DNA from: VBDM01 sp049802235
GTDB lineage: Bacteria; Pseudomonadota; Gammaproteobacteria; Burkholderiales; SG8-39
Assembly: GCA_049802235.1 (NCBI GenBank)
Contig: JBARMB010000050.1
Span: 97,024-161,023 of the forward strand
DNA: 64,000 nt
Direction: 5' to 3'
A program made the translations under genes and the position numbers. Shown here piece by piece: positions 7,186-16,039 of the stretch (its first letter is position 1; every line of letters starts with the position of its first letter). The notes below the pieces were generated by a model that was given only the letters and a program-made list of their open reading frames with translations, was not told the origin of the DNA and did no database searches.

Positions 7186-8553
7186 TTACTTACCCGCGGT
7201 TCTTTCCCGCAGCGTCACGAATTCTTCCGCCGCGGTGGGATGGATGCCCACCGTGGCGTCGAACTGCGCCTTGGTGAGTCCGGCCTTCACCGCGATGGCA
7301 ATGCCCTGGATGATCTCCGGCGCATCCGCGCCCACCATGTGCGCGCCCACCACGCGCTCGCTGGCGGCGTCGACGACGAGCTTCACCAACGTGCGCTCGT
7401 CGCGACCGGAGAGCGTGTGCCGCAGCGGCCGGAAGCTCGCCTTGTAGATATCGACCTTGCCGAATTTCGCCATCGCCTTGGACTCGGTGAGGCCGACCGT
7501 GCCTATCGGCGGCTGGCTGAACACGGCGCTCGGCACGTCGTCGTGGTCCACCGGCGTTTCGCGTCCGCCGAAGAGCGTCATCGCCACGGCCGCGCCCTCG
7601 CGGATCGCCACCGGCGTGAGCGCGATGCGGTGGGTCACGTCGCCCACCGCGTAGATGCTGGCGACGCTGCTGCGGCAAAACCGGTCCACCACCACGCCGC
7701 CCGCGTCGTCCAGCCTGACGCCAACCTCCGCCAAGCCGAGACGCGCGGTGTTGGGCGTGCGGCCGGTCGCGTAGAGCACCGCGTCGCACTCGAATTTGCC
7801 GCCGGGGACGCCGCTCATGCTGACCTCGAGCGTGCCGTCGGCGCGGCGCGCGATGCGCGACACCTCGCTCGCAAGCAGGATGCGCACGCCCTTCTTGCCC
7901 ATCTCGTCGTGCAGGTGGCGGCGCACGTCGTCGTCGAACCCCCTCAGGATCTGCTCGCCGCGATAGGAAAGCGTGACCTCGGCGCCGAGCCCGCGGAAAA
8001 TGCCGGCGAACTCCGCCGCGATGTAGCCGCCGCCCACCAGCAGCACGCGCCGCGGCAGCTCAGGCAATTCGAACGCCTCGTTCGAGGTGATCGCATGCTC
8101 GATGCCGGGGATCGCCGGCTTAGCCGGCCAGCCGCCGGTGGCGATGAGAATGTTTTGCGCCGTCACGCGGCGCCCGCCGATCGCCACGGTGTGCGCATCG
8201 AGCAGTTTCGCCGTGCCCTCGATCACGGCGACGCCCGCCTTGATAAGCGCGTCGGCATAAATGCCGGAGAGCCGCGCGATCTCGCGGTTCTTGTTCTCGA
8301 TCAGCGCCGGCCAGGAAAACGACGCGCCCGCTACGGTCCAGCCGTAGCCGCGCGCGTCCTCCAGGTCTTCGGCGTAGTGCGCGGCATAGGCCAGCAGCTT
8401 CTTCGGCACGCAGCCGCGGATCACGCAGGTGCCGCCGATGCGGTCGTTCTCGGCGATCGCCACTCTCGCGCCGAACTGGCCCGCCATGCGGCTCGCGCGC
8501 ACGCCGCCCGAGCCGGCGCCGATGGTGAAGAGGTCGTAGTCGAAACGCGTCAT
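7186..8553 (-). CDS. gor: Glutathione-disulfide reductase
   Basis: The 455-residue flavoprotein has an N-terminal FAD-binding GAGSGG, the redox disulfide in GGTCVIRGCVPKK, an NAD(P)-binding GGGYIAAEFAG with Arg-containing loop (SYRGEQILRGFD), the second FAD motif (IYAVGDVTHRIALTP) and the C-terminal HPTAAEE with the catalytic His-Glu pair. These mark the glutathione reductase branch rather than lipoamide dehydrogenase or mercuric reductase. It reduces glutathione disulfide with NADPH in the cytosol. It lies 37 bases downstream of aroE on the same strand and may be co-transcribed with it. Confidence 0.92.
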   Translation of the reverse strand: MTRFDYDLFTIGAGSGGVRASRMAGQFGARVAIAENDRIGGTCVIRGCVPKKLLAYAAHYAEDLEDARGYGWTVAGASFSWPALIENKNREIARLSGIYADALIKAGVAVIEGTAKLLDAHTVAIGGRRVTAQNILIATGGWPAKPAIPGIEHAITSNEAFELPELPRRVLLVGGGYIAAEFAGIFRGLGAEVTLSYRGEQILRGFDDDVRRHLHDEMGKKGVRILLASEVSRIARRADGTLEVSMSGVPGGKFECDAVLYATGRTPNTARLGLAEVGVRLDDAGGVVVDRFCRSSVASIYAVGDVTHRIALTPVAIREGAAVAMTLFGGRETPVDHDDVPSAVFSQPPIGTVGLTESKAMAKFGKVDIYKASFRPLRHTLSGRDERTLVKLVVDAASERVVGAHMVGADAPEIIQGIAIAVKAGLTKAQFDATVGIHPTAAEEFVTLRERTAGK

Positions 8554-8590
8554 GGGGGAAAGGGAAGGCCGGGACTTTTGTTGCGGACTC

Positions 8591-9433
8591 TTAAATGGTC
8601 CGCTCCACCATCGCTCTCAGCTCCGCCGTCACCTCGGGCTCGATGCCGAACCACGCCTTCCACGCCGGCCGGCCTTGGTGCAGCAGCATGCCGAGACCGT
8701 TGACGGTCCGGTTGCCGCGCCGGCGAGCTGCGGCGAGAAACGGCGTCTCGAGCGGGATGTAGATGATGTCGGCGGCGAGCGCGCTCGCCGGCAGCTTGTC
8801 GAGCTTGATGTCGAGCGCGGGCTGGCCCACCATGCCACAGCTGGTGGTGTTGACGACCATCGCCGCGCCTTCCAGAACGTCGTCGCGTTGCTCCCAGCGT
8901 AGGGCCTCGATCGGGCCGCCGAACTCGTCGGCGATGGCCTTGGCGCGGGCAAACGTGCGGTTGACGAGCCGGATCTCCCTCGCGCCCGCTTGCGCCAGGC
9001 CGTAGCAGACTGCGCGCGCGCCGCCGCCGGCACCGATCACCACGACCGGTCCGGCGTCCGCCTGCCAGCCCGGTTGCTCCTGACTGATGTTGTGGATGAA
9101 GCCGTAGCAATCGTTGTTGCTGCCGGCGAGCGACCCGTCGGGCCTGACGACCACGCAGCTGATCGCGCCGATGCTTTTCGCCACCGCGTCGACTTCGTCG
9201 ACGATCGTCATTGCCTGCTGCTTGTGCGGGATCGTCAGGTTGACCCCTGCGAAGCCCAATGGGTGCAGCGCGCGCAGGGCAGCGGCGAGGCCCTCGGGCC
9301 TGATCGCAAGCGGCACGTAGGTCCCCGCCAGACCGTGCTGCCTGAACCAGTAGTTGTGCAGCATCGGCGAGCGGGAGTGCATGACGGGCCAGCCCATGAC
9401 GCCGGCAAGCAGGAAACGATCGGGATGTGCCAT
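8591..9433 (-). CDS. aroE: Shikimate dehydrogenase
   Basis: The 280-residue protein has the SRSPMLHN substrate-binding segment (shikimate-contacting Ser), the catalytic Lys in NLTIPHKQQ, the Asp in NNDCYGF, a Rossmann GAGGGARA with NRT specifying NADPH, and a C-terminal GLGMLLHQG. It reduces 3-dehydroshikimate in aromatic amino acid synthesis. I chose the ATG at 9433 because GGAAAGG lies six bases upstream; an in-frame GTG at 9454 would add seven residues but has no comparable site. Some homologues act on quinate, so the assignment to biosynthesis is likely but not proven. Confidence 0.88.
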   Translation of the reverse strand: MAHPDRFLLAGVMGWPVMHSRSPMLHNYWFRQHGLAGTYVPLAIRPEGLAAALRALHPLGFAGVNLTIPHKQQAMTIVDEVDAVAKSIGAISCVVVRPDGSLAGSNNDCYGFIHNISQEQPGWQADAGPVVVIGAGGGARAVCYGLAQAGAREIRLVNRTFARAKAIADEFGGPIEALRWEQRDDVLEGAAMVVNTTSCGMVGQPALDIKLDKLPASALAADIIYIPLETPFLAAARRRGNRTVNGLGMLLHQGRPAWKAWFGIEPEVTAELRAMVERTI

Positions 9434-9676
9434 CGGAAGCCTTTCCAGCCGCACGGCGGGTGCCGCCTGTCACTCCGCCCATGCTCGACACGCGGGGGAG
9501 TCGGCAATCTAAACCGCCCGGGCGATCCAGGCAATACCCTGGCACCTGTTGCGCCCGGAATAATGGGAGATAGCGGGCCGCTTCTTTCCGGATTGTGAAC
9601 TGGCGGGTGTCATGATTGCGCGATGGCAGCTTATTCGAATAGCATCGCGGACTCGACGCGAGAAAGAGGAGGTTTC

Positions 9677-10747
9677 ATGCACAAGACTTACAAGATTTTG
9701 ATCATGGGTGCGTCCTACGGTTCGCTATTGGCAGCCAAACTGCTGTTCGCACGCCATGCGCTGAAACTGGTATGCCTGCCCGCCGAGGCCGAGTTGATCA
9801 ACAAGGAAGGCATCCGGGTACGCCTGCCGATAAAAGGCAGGGACGGACTGGTCGAGATCGATTCGCGCAAGCTGCCGGGGAAACTGTCCGCCGACGGTCC
9901 GCAGGCGGTGAATCCGGCTGACTATGATCTGGTCGCGTTGGCCATGCAGGAGCCGCAGTATCGTTCGCCCGGCGTGCGCGAGCTGCTGGATGCGGTGGCC
10001 AAAGCCAAAGTTCCCTGCATGTCGATCATGAACATGCCGCCGCTGCCCTATCTGGCGCGCATTCCGGGCATCTCGGTCGCCGCATGCAGAGGCTGCTACA
10101 CGGACCCCACCGTCTGGGACAGCTTCGACCCCAAGCTGATGACGCTGTGCAGTCCGGACCCGCAGGCTTTTCGCCCGCCGGAAGAAAAGGTGAATGTGCT
10201 GCAAGTGAGGCTGCCGACCAACTTCAAGGCGGCGCGGTTTGAGTCGGACGCTCACACCGCCATACTTCGCCAGCTGGAGGCGGAGATTGAAGCGGTCCGG
10301 TTTGACACCGGCGACGGCAAGATCGAATTGCCCGTCAAGCTCAAGGTGCACGACTCCGTCTTTGTGCCGCTGGCGAAGTGGCCGATGCTGGTGGCCGGCA
10401 ATTATCGCTGCGTGCAAAAAGATACCGTGCGACCCATCAAGGAAGCCGTGCATAGCGACATCGAAGCCACGCGGTCGGTCTACAACTGGGTCGCCAAGGT
10501 GTGCATGTCTCTGGGTGCGTCCGAGAAGGATCTGGTGCCGTTTGAAAAATACGCCAACGCGGCACTGTCGCTTGGGAGCCCCTCCTCCGCAGCGCGAGCA
10601 TTGGCTGCCGGCGCGCCCAATATTGAAAGGGTGGACCGTCTGGTGAAGACCATAGCCGCGCAGAAGGGCATGCAGTCCAAGGTGGTCGATGAGATCGTCG
10701 CTTTGGTCGATGGCTGGCTGGAGCGCAACCGGAAGAAGGCGGCCTGA
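9677..10747 (+). CDS. Ketopantoate reductase-like (PanE/ApbA-type) NAD(P)-binding protein
   Basis: The 356-residue protein begins with a nucleotide-binding strand and MGASYGSLLAAKLL, resembling the Gly-rich loop of PanE/ApbA dehydrogenases, although the motif is GASYGS instead of GxGxxG. The start at 9677 follows a strong GAGGAGG site; an in-frame ATG at 9623 would add 18 residues that look non-coding. Distant members of this family act on keto acids in catabolism rather than pantothenate synthesis. A second, more canonical PanE-like gene is at 55519-56529. It is transcribed away from aroE. Substrate unknown. Confidence 0.6.
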   Translation: MHKTYKILIMGASYGSLLAAKLLFARHALKLVCLPAEAELINKEGIRVRLPIKGRDGLVEIDSRKLPGKLSADGPQAVNPADYDLVALAMQEPQYRSPGVRELLDAVAKAKVPCMSIMNMPPLPYLARIPGISVAACRGCYTDPTVWDSFDPKLMTLCSPDPQAFRPPEEKVNVLQVRLPTNFKAARFESDAHTAILRQLEAEIEAVRFDTGDGKIELPVKLKVHDSVFVPLAKWPMLVAGNYRCVQKDTVRPIKEAVHSDIEATRSVYNWVAKVCMSLGASEKDLVPFEKYANAALSLGSPSSAARALAAGAPNIERVDRLVKTIAAQKGMQSKVVDEIVALVDGWLERNRKKAA

Positions 10748-10776
10748 TCTTCGAAAGCGGTGACGAGTAAAAAGCC

Positions 10777-11079
10777 TCAGCAGCAGTCGCACTCGAACCC
10801 ATCGGGGACGGCAAGCGCATCCTTCAGCCAGGCGAAGGGAAGATCGTCGATGACCACCTTCTCCACCGGCTTGAACAGCTTGAAGTGGTGTCGCTTCCCG
10901 TCCGCCGTCCAGAACGCGACCACGGTCTCCAGGGGCGGACAGCCGGGGAGCGTGCAGGCGAGCTCCGCTACGAGGATCGCCGCCTCTTGGGGAAGTTTGA
11001 AGCGCTCGCGCGTCCACGCCTTCACCCGGTCCAGGGCCTGGAGGCGTTCGGGACTCTTCCTGGAAGATCCAAGCATCAT
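10777..11079 (-). CDS. Conserved small protein with C-terminal CDCC
   Basis: The predicted 100-residue protein (start at the double ATG, 11079/11076) contains a basic helical segment (RVKAWTRERFKL), then ELACTLPGCPPLETVVAFW, a strand-rich region with HHFKLFKPVEKV and a terminus ending ECDCC. Four or five Cys residues in CTLPGC and CDCC could bind a metal or form a redox site. I do not recognise a named family. The frame extends upstream to 11229, but those 50 residues are Arg/Ala-rich and look like non-coding GC-rich translation. It is convergent with the upstream dehydrogenase-like gene, with 29 bases between stops. Confidence 0.55.
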   Translation of the reverse strand: MMLGSSRKSPERLQALDRVKAWTRERFKLPQEAAILVAELACTLPGCPPLETVVAFWTADGKRHHFKLFKPVEKVVIDDLPFAWLKDALAVPDGFECDCC

Positions 11080-11267
11080 CGGTATGAGCCTAGCAGAAGC
11101 AGCGGCCGCCATCGCCGCCCCTCTCACGCGGCGCAGTGCTTCGCCGCGGCGCCGCGGCTCGGGTCGCAGTGTGCGCGCGGATTGTAAGGCGGGCGCAATG
11201 CATGAGAAACTGCGCGCTCCGGAGTGCATGGATACGAAGTGACCGCAATCATTGGAGGAATGTAACA

Positions 11268-12374
11268 GTGGAAAAGGTGCTGGCGGCAGTGAGAACAGGC
11301 CCGAGCAGGACCGAGATCCGGGAATTTCCCATGCCGGATATTCCCGAGGACAGCGCCTTGATGAAGATGGAGGTCGCCGGGATCTGCGGAACCGATGTCA
11401 AGTTGTACAAGACGCCGCCGTCCAACGCCCCGGTGATCATGGGCCACGAGAACATCGGCACCATCGCCAAGGCGGGCCGCGAGTTCACCCGACGCAAGGG
11501 CTTCAAGGAGGGGGACCTGGTATTCGTCGAGCACTACGTCATGTGCGGCAAATGCGAGTGGTGCCATCTGGGTCAGTACCGTCACTGTGAAAACACCGAC
11601 TGGCGCCATAATCCCGACGCCATCCGCTATGGCTACACATCGGCCGCGAAAGCTCCCCATCTGTGGGGCGGCTTCGCCCAATACGCGTACCTTCCGTGGA
11701 ACGCCGTCGTGCACCACGTACCGAAGGGCGTTTCGCCGGAATTGGCGGGACTGGTCACCCCCATGGCCAACGGCATCGAATGGTCCCTGTTCGACGGTGG
11801 CGTCGGCTACAACTCCACCGTGCTCATTCAAGGCCCGGGCCAGCAAGGGCTGTCCCAGACTGTGATCTGCAAGCAGGCGGGCGCCTCTCTCATCATCGTC
11901 ACGGGCACGTCGAAGGACGGCGCGCGGATGGAGGTCGCCAAAGCCCTGGGCGCCGACTACGTGATCGACGTGCAAAAGGAAGATCCGCTTGCTCGCATCA
12001 TGGAGATCACTGCTGGCCGCGGCGTGGACGTCGTGCTCGACTGCACCGCAGGCGCCGGGACCCTTCCGGTGCTGCTCGGCGTGGAAGCGCTCAAGCGCAA
12101 GGGCGGGACGATGGTAATCCAGGGCGAAATGACGGAATTTCCGAATTTCCCGCTCGCCAGGGTCACGGTCAAGTTCATCACCATCAAGAGCGCACGCGGT
12201 CACAGCTACAAGGCCTGCGAGCTCGCCCTGCAGCAGCTTGCCTCAAAGCGCTTTCCGCTGGAGAAGGTCACGACCCACACTTTTGGACTGAAAGACGTGG
12301 ACCTTGCCATCCGGTCGGTCGGCGGCCACGGCGTGCCGGACGTGATCCACGCTTCCCTCATGCCCTGGAAGTAA
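11268..12374 (+). CDS. Zinc-dependent alcohol dehydrogenase family protein
   Basis: The 368-residue protein is a medium-chain dehydrogenase. It has the catalytic zinc Cys in GICGTD, the HE pair in MGHENIGT, four structural-zinc Cys in CGKCEWCHLGQYRHC and a Rossmann segment with GPGQQGLSQ. Such enzymes oxidise alcohols or polyols with NAD(P). I chose the GTG at 11268 because GGAGG lies nine bases upstream and the protein then starts like its family; in-frame extension to 11136 gives an Arg-rich, unlikely N-terminus. Its 3' end abuts a short fragment of another gene on the opposite strand (12374-12440). Confidence 0.85.
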   Translation: MEKVLAAVRTGPSRTEIREFPMPDIPEDSALMKMEVAGICGTDVKLYKTPPSNAPVIMGHENIGTIAKAGREFTRRKGFKEGDLVFVEHYVMCGKCEWCHLGQYRHCENTDWRHNPDAIRYGYTSAAKAPHLWGGFAQYAYLPWNAVVHHVPKGVSPELAGLVTPMANGIEWSLFDGGVGYNSTVLIQGPGQQGLSQTVICKQAGASLIIVTGTSKDGARMEVAKALGADYVIDVQKEDPLARIMEITAGRGVDVVLDCTAGAGTLPVLLGVEALKRKGGTMVIQGEMTEFPNFPLARVTVKFITIKSARGHSYKACELALQQLASKRFPLEKVTTHTFGLKDVDLAIRSVGGHGVPDVIHASLMPWK

Positions 12375-12440
12375 ATCGCCGCCGGGGAAGTAGTCGTTCC
12401 GGACGTCGATCAGCAACAGCGCCGCACCGTTGATGCGTGA
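12374..12440 (-). pseudogene. Remnant of an isochorismatase-like cysteine hydrolase N-terminus
   Basis: Read on the minus strand, this stretch encodes INGAALLLIDVRNDYFPGG, which matches the start of isochorismatase-like hydrolases, including the catalytic Asp in LLIDV-x-NDYFPGG. A GAGGAG ribosome site lies just upstream. The expected ATG is ATC, and the similarity stops where the alcohol dehydrogenase gene ends. It is 90 bases after the peroxidase gene on the same strand. I read it as the stub left when the rest of the gene was replaced or deleted by the rearrangement that brought in the neighbouring dehydrogenase. Confidence 0.5.
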
Positions 12441-12531
12441 ACTCCTCGAAAAAACATCCGGCGCAGCCGATCAGTCGCCGCTTGCGGCGGGCGGCTGCAT
12501 CGGCTTGTCATGTATGGGAGTGGAGCGCGCC

Positions 12532-13416
12532 TTATAGACCCAGCGCGCCTAGGTCGAGATGCCCGTTCTCCAGCGGCGGACACCAGAAATAGCCTCCGGA
12601 TACGGGACGAGTGAATTTGAACAGGGCGTCCGATACGCCGTCTTCGGCGCCGGCCATCCTGCGCAGCTGGGCTTCGAAGGCATCGAACGACTTTCCGAAC
12701 GCCACGAAGACCAACCCCGCCTGGTGCTCGTCTGCCCAGGGCATCGACCGCCTGAGGATGAACGCCGCCGGGTCGAAGCTCTCCTGGGCCGTCCTTTTGA
12801 CATGCGCCGAAAGCGGCGCGTCGGCGAGTTCCTTGTTGTCGCTCTTGCGGCGGCCGATGGCATTGTCCTGTTCCGCCGCCGTCATCGACTCGAACTTGTC
12901 GAAGTCGTGGACCCACTGCTGAACCGCGACGAAACTCGCGCCGTCGAGCCCGCGACCGCGCCCGCTGACTACCGCCGCATCGACCGCGGCCGCGTCCTTT
13001 GGATTCTCGGTCCCGTCCTCATAGCCCGTCAGATCGAGTCCCGGTCCGTAGCGGAAAGCGTCGATCGCCTGGCTCAACCGGAACGCGGGAGAGACGGCCC
13101 GCTCCATCGACCTTGAGCGATGCACGAGTTCGCCGCGATCGCCTCCCCGCAACCAGCACCACAACGCGGTGGGCGTCGAAGGCACGGCAAAACCTGCGCC
13201 GGCATAGCGCGGGAACGTGCCGAGCCCGTCGATTTTGCGGCCCAGCGCAAGCACCAGCGACTCCCCCAAACCGACGACCGTCCTGTCGCCGTCGGCGGAA
13301 TCGCGCAGGGCACGCAATGAAGCGCGGGGATCGGCCTCGGCGCCGATGACAAAAAACAGATTCCTCGCATGCGCGGGAACGGGGGCCAATATCCCCGGTT
13401 GAACTTCAGCCGTCAT
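12532..13416 (-). CDS. Dye-decolorizing (DyP-type) peroxidase
   Basis: The 294-residue protein carries the DyP signature GYEDGTENP, whose Asp is the distal acid that activates peroxide. A His in the second half (for example in AHVKRTAQES) is a candidate haem ligand, and the RR in ILRRSMPW is usual for the family. The C-terminal FKFTRPVSGGYFWCPP is typical of the YfeX-like group (about 300 residues). No signal peptide is seen, so it is cytosolic or loaded into a compartment. The cytochrome b561 gene follows upstream on the same strand after 89 bases. It oxidises haem-like or phenolic compounds with hydrogen peroxide. Confidence 0.9.
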   Translation of the reverse strand: MTAEVQPGILAPVPAHARNLFFVIGAEADPRASLRALRDSADGDRTVVGLGESLVLALGRKIDGLGTFPRYAGAGFAVPSTPTALWCWLRGGDRGELVHRSRSMERAVSPAFRLSQAIDAFRYGPGLDLTGYEDGTENPKDAAAVDAAVVSGRGRGLDGASFVAVQQWVHDFDKFESMTAAEQDNAIGRRKSDNKELADAPLSAHVKRTAQESFDPAAFILRRSMPWADEHQAGLVFVAFGKSFDAFEAQLRRMAGAEDGVSDALFKFTRPVSGGYFWCPPLENGHLDLGALGL

Positions 13417-13505
13417 ATGCTTTTCGTCCGCACTCTACCCATGACGCGGATAGAAGAGTCCTGGCCGTTTCATTCAAGCCTCCGGCACGGATCCGGGGCG
13501 GGAAT

Positions 13506-14090
13506 TCAACGGCTGCCCTCGCGACCGGCGCCGCCGCGCCCGAAGCCCGGCAGCATGCGCTGCATGACATCGTCCTTCCTGACCAGAAGGTGGTACAGGG
13601 CGCCGACGAAGTGCACGACGACCAGGATCGCCAGCGCCCAGGCAAGAACACCGTGGCCTGATTCGAGCTGATCGTGAAGGGCCCGGTCCCGGCTCCCGAC
13701 GATGCCCGGCACATGCACGAGACCGAACAACGTCGCGTCCATGGGACGGCTGAAGGTGCCGGCAAGCGCCCAGCCGCTCAGCGACGCCGCGAGGATCAGG
13801 ACGTAAAGTCCCCAGTGACTGAGATGCGCGGCAACCCGTTCCCAGGCCGGCGCGGTGCGCGGCAACTCGGGCACCGCGTTCGTCCAGCGCCAGAGGAGCC
13901 TGAGAATCACGAGTGCGAGCAGGGCGTAGCCGACGGACGCATGCCACAGGTAATGCTCGAACCGCACTTCGCGCGGCGCGAAATCGGCCATCCACTCGCC
14001 GTGAGCCAGGAGGACAAGAACGAGGGCCGCGCCGATCCAGTGAAACGCCTGTGACGCCCAACCCCAGGCTGCCTTCGTGTTTCCGATCAT
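13506..14090 (-). CDS. Cytochrome b561 family protein
   Basis: The 194-residue protein has four transmembrane helices (about 12-32, 47-68, 89-109, 147-168). His residues lie in positions expected for b-type haem ligands: FHWIG in helix 1, HYLWH before helix 2, HLSHW before helix 3 and VVHFVGALYH in helix 4. The N-terminal half matches the bacterial cytochrome b561/YceJ type, which moves electrons from quinol to a periplasmic or membrane acceptor. No cognate cytochrome c or catalytic partner is adjacent. The next gene upstream (14098) is a small coiled protein whose stop is seven bases away, suggesting co-transcription. Confidence 0.88.
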   Translation of the reverse strand: MIGNTKAAWGWASQAFHWIGAALVLVLLAHGEWMADFAPREVRFEHYLWHASVGYALLALVILRLLWRWTNAVPELPRTAPAWERVAAHLSHWGLYVLILAASLSGWALAGTFSRPMDATLFGLVHVPGIVGSRDRALHDQLESGHGVLAWALAILVVVHFVGALYHLLVRKDDVMQRMLPGFGRGGAGREGSR

Positions 14091-14097
14091 GTGAATG

Positions 14098-14448
14098 TTA
14101 CCTCTCAGCCTGCTTCAAGCGAGATCTGATTGCCTGCCCGGCTTCATCGTCGATGCATGCCGAGGACCTGATGAACTCGTCGACCAATTCAATCCCGTCT
14201 CTACGCGTCAGGCTCTCCCTGGAAAGTGCGTCCATTCGATCCAGCTCCCGGGAAATTTGCTCCCGCTGGTCGAGAAGATGATTGAACTGCTGGTCGCAGC
14301 CGGGAATCGGTCGCGGATATTTTCCGATCTCCTCGAAGATCCGATCTCTTCTTTTTTCGAGTTGCCCCCTGACTTCCTTCCACATCGACTTGAGCAACGC
14401 CGATTCCGTTTGCCCGCCGATTGCGTGCCGTGATTTCACCGATGGCAT
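14098..14448 (-). CDS. Hypothetical charged helical protein
   Basis: The 116-residue protein is rich in Arg, Glu and Gln with heptad-like stretches (for example residues 20-45 and 58-80), so it is probably mostly alpha-helical. It contains two Cys only, at GCDQQF and SACIDD. A clear AAGGAG site lies eight bases before the ATG, which supports its being translated. No family is recognised. It precedes the cytochrome b561 gene with a seven-base gap, but nothing in it points to electron transfer. Confidence 0.6.
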   Translation of the reverse strand: MPSVKSRHAIGGQTESALLKSMWKEVRGQLEKRRDRIFEEIGKYPRPIPGCDQQFNHLLDQREQISRELDRMDALSRESLTRRDGIELVDEFIRSSACIDDEAGQAIRSRLKQAER

Positions 14449-14608
14449 GGCGTGTTCTCCTTCGTCGCGGGCCCGACCTCCGGCTCGCGCCCCTCCCGCA
14501 GCAGCACAAGGAAACCGCCCGACACCCGGAATGAGTGGCCGCCTGGAAACGGCAACACCGCAGCCGGCTCGAGCGACGCGTCAGTGGCCGGGCTCACGGC
14601 AACCGGTC

Positions 14609-14965
14609 TCAAGATACCCACACCATCGCGAGTGCCGCCGCACCGGGAAGCGCCTGAATCCAAAGTATCCTGCGATTCGCCGTCAACCCGCCGAACACTC
14701 CGGCGACGATGACGCAAGCGAGAAAGAAGACCTTGATCGAGAACCCGCTCGCACCGAGACTGAGGCCCCAGACAAGCCCCGCGACGAGAAAGCCGTTGTA
14801 CAAACCCTGGTTCGCGGCGAGAGTCTTCGAGGCCTTTGCGAACTCGGGCGCAAGACCGAACGCGCGCAAACCCGGGGGTCTGTCCCAGAAAAACATCTCC
14901 AGCACCAGAAAGTACAGGTGCAACAGCGCCACCAATGCGATCGCGATATTTGCAGCTGTTGTCAT
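14609..14965 (-). CDS. DUF1304 family membrane protein
   Basis: The 118-residue protein has four hydrophobic segments. It carries the family hallmarks: an N-terminal helix running into HLYFLVLEMFFW, then FGL, and the conserved AANQGLYNGFLVAGL. These mark DUF1304, small integral membrane proteins of unknown function. I chose the ATG at 14965 (GGAAGGA ribosome site just upstream); an in-frame start at 15010 would put 15 charged residues before the first membrane helix. It lies 160 bases upstream of the coiled protein gene on the same strand. Confidence 0.82.
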   Translation of the reverse strand: MTTAANIAIALVALLHLYFLVLEMFFWDRPPGLRAFGLAPEFAKASKTLAANQGLYNGFLVAGLVWGLSLGASGFSIKVFFLACVIVAGVFGGLTANRRILWIQALPGAAALAMVWVS

Positions 14966-15020
14966 GGCGCCGTCCTTCCGAGCACTGACCTTCGGCTGAT
15001 ACACGACCATCCACAGGGAA

Positions 15021-16013
15021 TCAGATCTTAAAGGCTTCCAGCGTTTCCGGCGCGAACAGCTCCTCCACCTTCAACCTGCGCTTCGACAGCCCCTGCTCGT
15101 GGTGATAGCGCAGGAACGTCTCGAGCACGTGGAGGTTCGGCTGGCAACCGTAGGCCCACCAGTCATCGCCCAGTTCGCGCCGCGCTTCTTCGACGTGCGC
15201 GACCTGCCACGGCAGCATGGTGGTCAACGCCGCGGTGGTGGTCAGGTTTTCGTAGACCATTCGCTGCGCTCGCGCGAATGCCTTGTAGAGCGACTGCGCG
15301 ATCCAGGGGTTCGCCTTGTAGAGCTCGCGGCGGATCACCACCGTGTGCATGATGGGAAATATCTTCGTCTTGCGGAAATACGCCTTCTCCACTTCGACGT
15401 AATTCTCGAATAGCCGCCGCACCGTTCCGGGCCGGGTCGCGAACGTCGAGGGCATGCGCGCGGTGTGCATGGCCTCGAGCTCGCCGTCGGCGATCATCTG
15501 CGAGAGTGTCTGCGTGGGGCCGATGGACCTGAGCCTGAATTTCGCCGGCAGATCGAGCTTCAGCTTCTCCTCGCGGCCGGGCTCTTCCTCGCCGCCGGTC
15601 CAGTACTCGACGCCCGCCGGATCCACGCCGTACTCGTCCTGCAGGATGCCGCGGATCCACACCGGCGCGGTCATCTGGTACTCCGGCGTGCCGATGCGCT
15701 TTCCCGCGAGGTCCTTCGGCTCGCGGATGCCGGACTTCGCCGAGACGAAGATGCACGAATGCCGGAAGAAGCGCGACGGGAACACCGGAATGGCGATGAA
15801 GGGCTGGATTTCTCGGGTGAGCGACACGCAGTACGAGGACAGCGACATCTCGGCGACGTCGAACTCGCGCTGGCGCAGCATGCGGAAGAACGTCTCCTCG
15901 ACCTCGAGCTTGAGGTAATTGAGGTCGATGCCCTCGGGCTGCACGCGGCCGTCGGCCAGCGCCTGGGTGCGGTCGTAGTCCCAGCAGGCAAGAGTGAGGC
16001 GGAGTCTGGACAT
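15021..16013 (-). CDS. Substrate-binding protein (NMT1/4,5-dihydroxyphthalate decarboxylase-like)
   Basis: The 330-residue protein has the two-lobe pattern of periplasmic-binding-like proteins: an N-terminal LTLACWDYDRT, EMSLSSY near residue 56, then DLAGKRIGTPEYQMTA and a C-terminal NPW-x-A-x-SLYKAF. Homologues are annotated as ABC-transporter substrate-binding protein or 4,5-dihydroxyphthalate decarboxylase. No signal peptide is visible, which favours a cytosolic enzyme-like role or a missed upstream start; the in-frame extension to 16247 runs through a repeat and is not credible. It is a paralogue of the truncated gene at 1-354. The adjacent Bug-type gene points to carboxylate or aromatic acid use. 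Confidence 0.8.
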   Translation of the reverse strand: MSRLRLTLACWDYDRTQALADGRVQPEGIDLNYLKLEVEETFFRMLRQREFDVAEMSLSSYCVSLTREIQPFIAIPVFPSRFFRHSCIFVSAKSGIREPKDLAGKRIGTPEYQMTAPVWIRGILQDEYGVDPAGVEYWTGGEEEPGREEKLKLDLPAKFRLRSIGPTQTLSQMIADGELEAMHTARMPSTFATRPGTVRRLFENYVEVEKAYFRKTKIFPIMHTVVIRRELYKANPWIAQSLYKAFARAQRMVYENLTTTAALTTMLPWQVAHVEEARRELGDDWWAYGCQPNLHVLETFLRYHHEQGLSKRRLKVEELFAPETLEAFKI

Positions 16014-16039
16014 TTCGTTCTTCTCGCGTTTCCTTGTCT

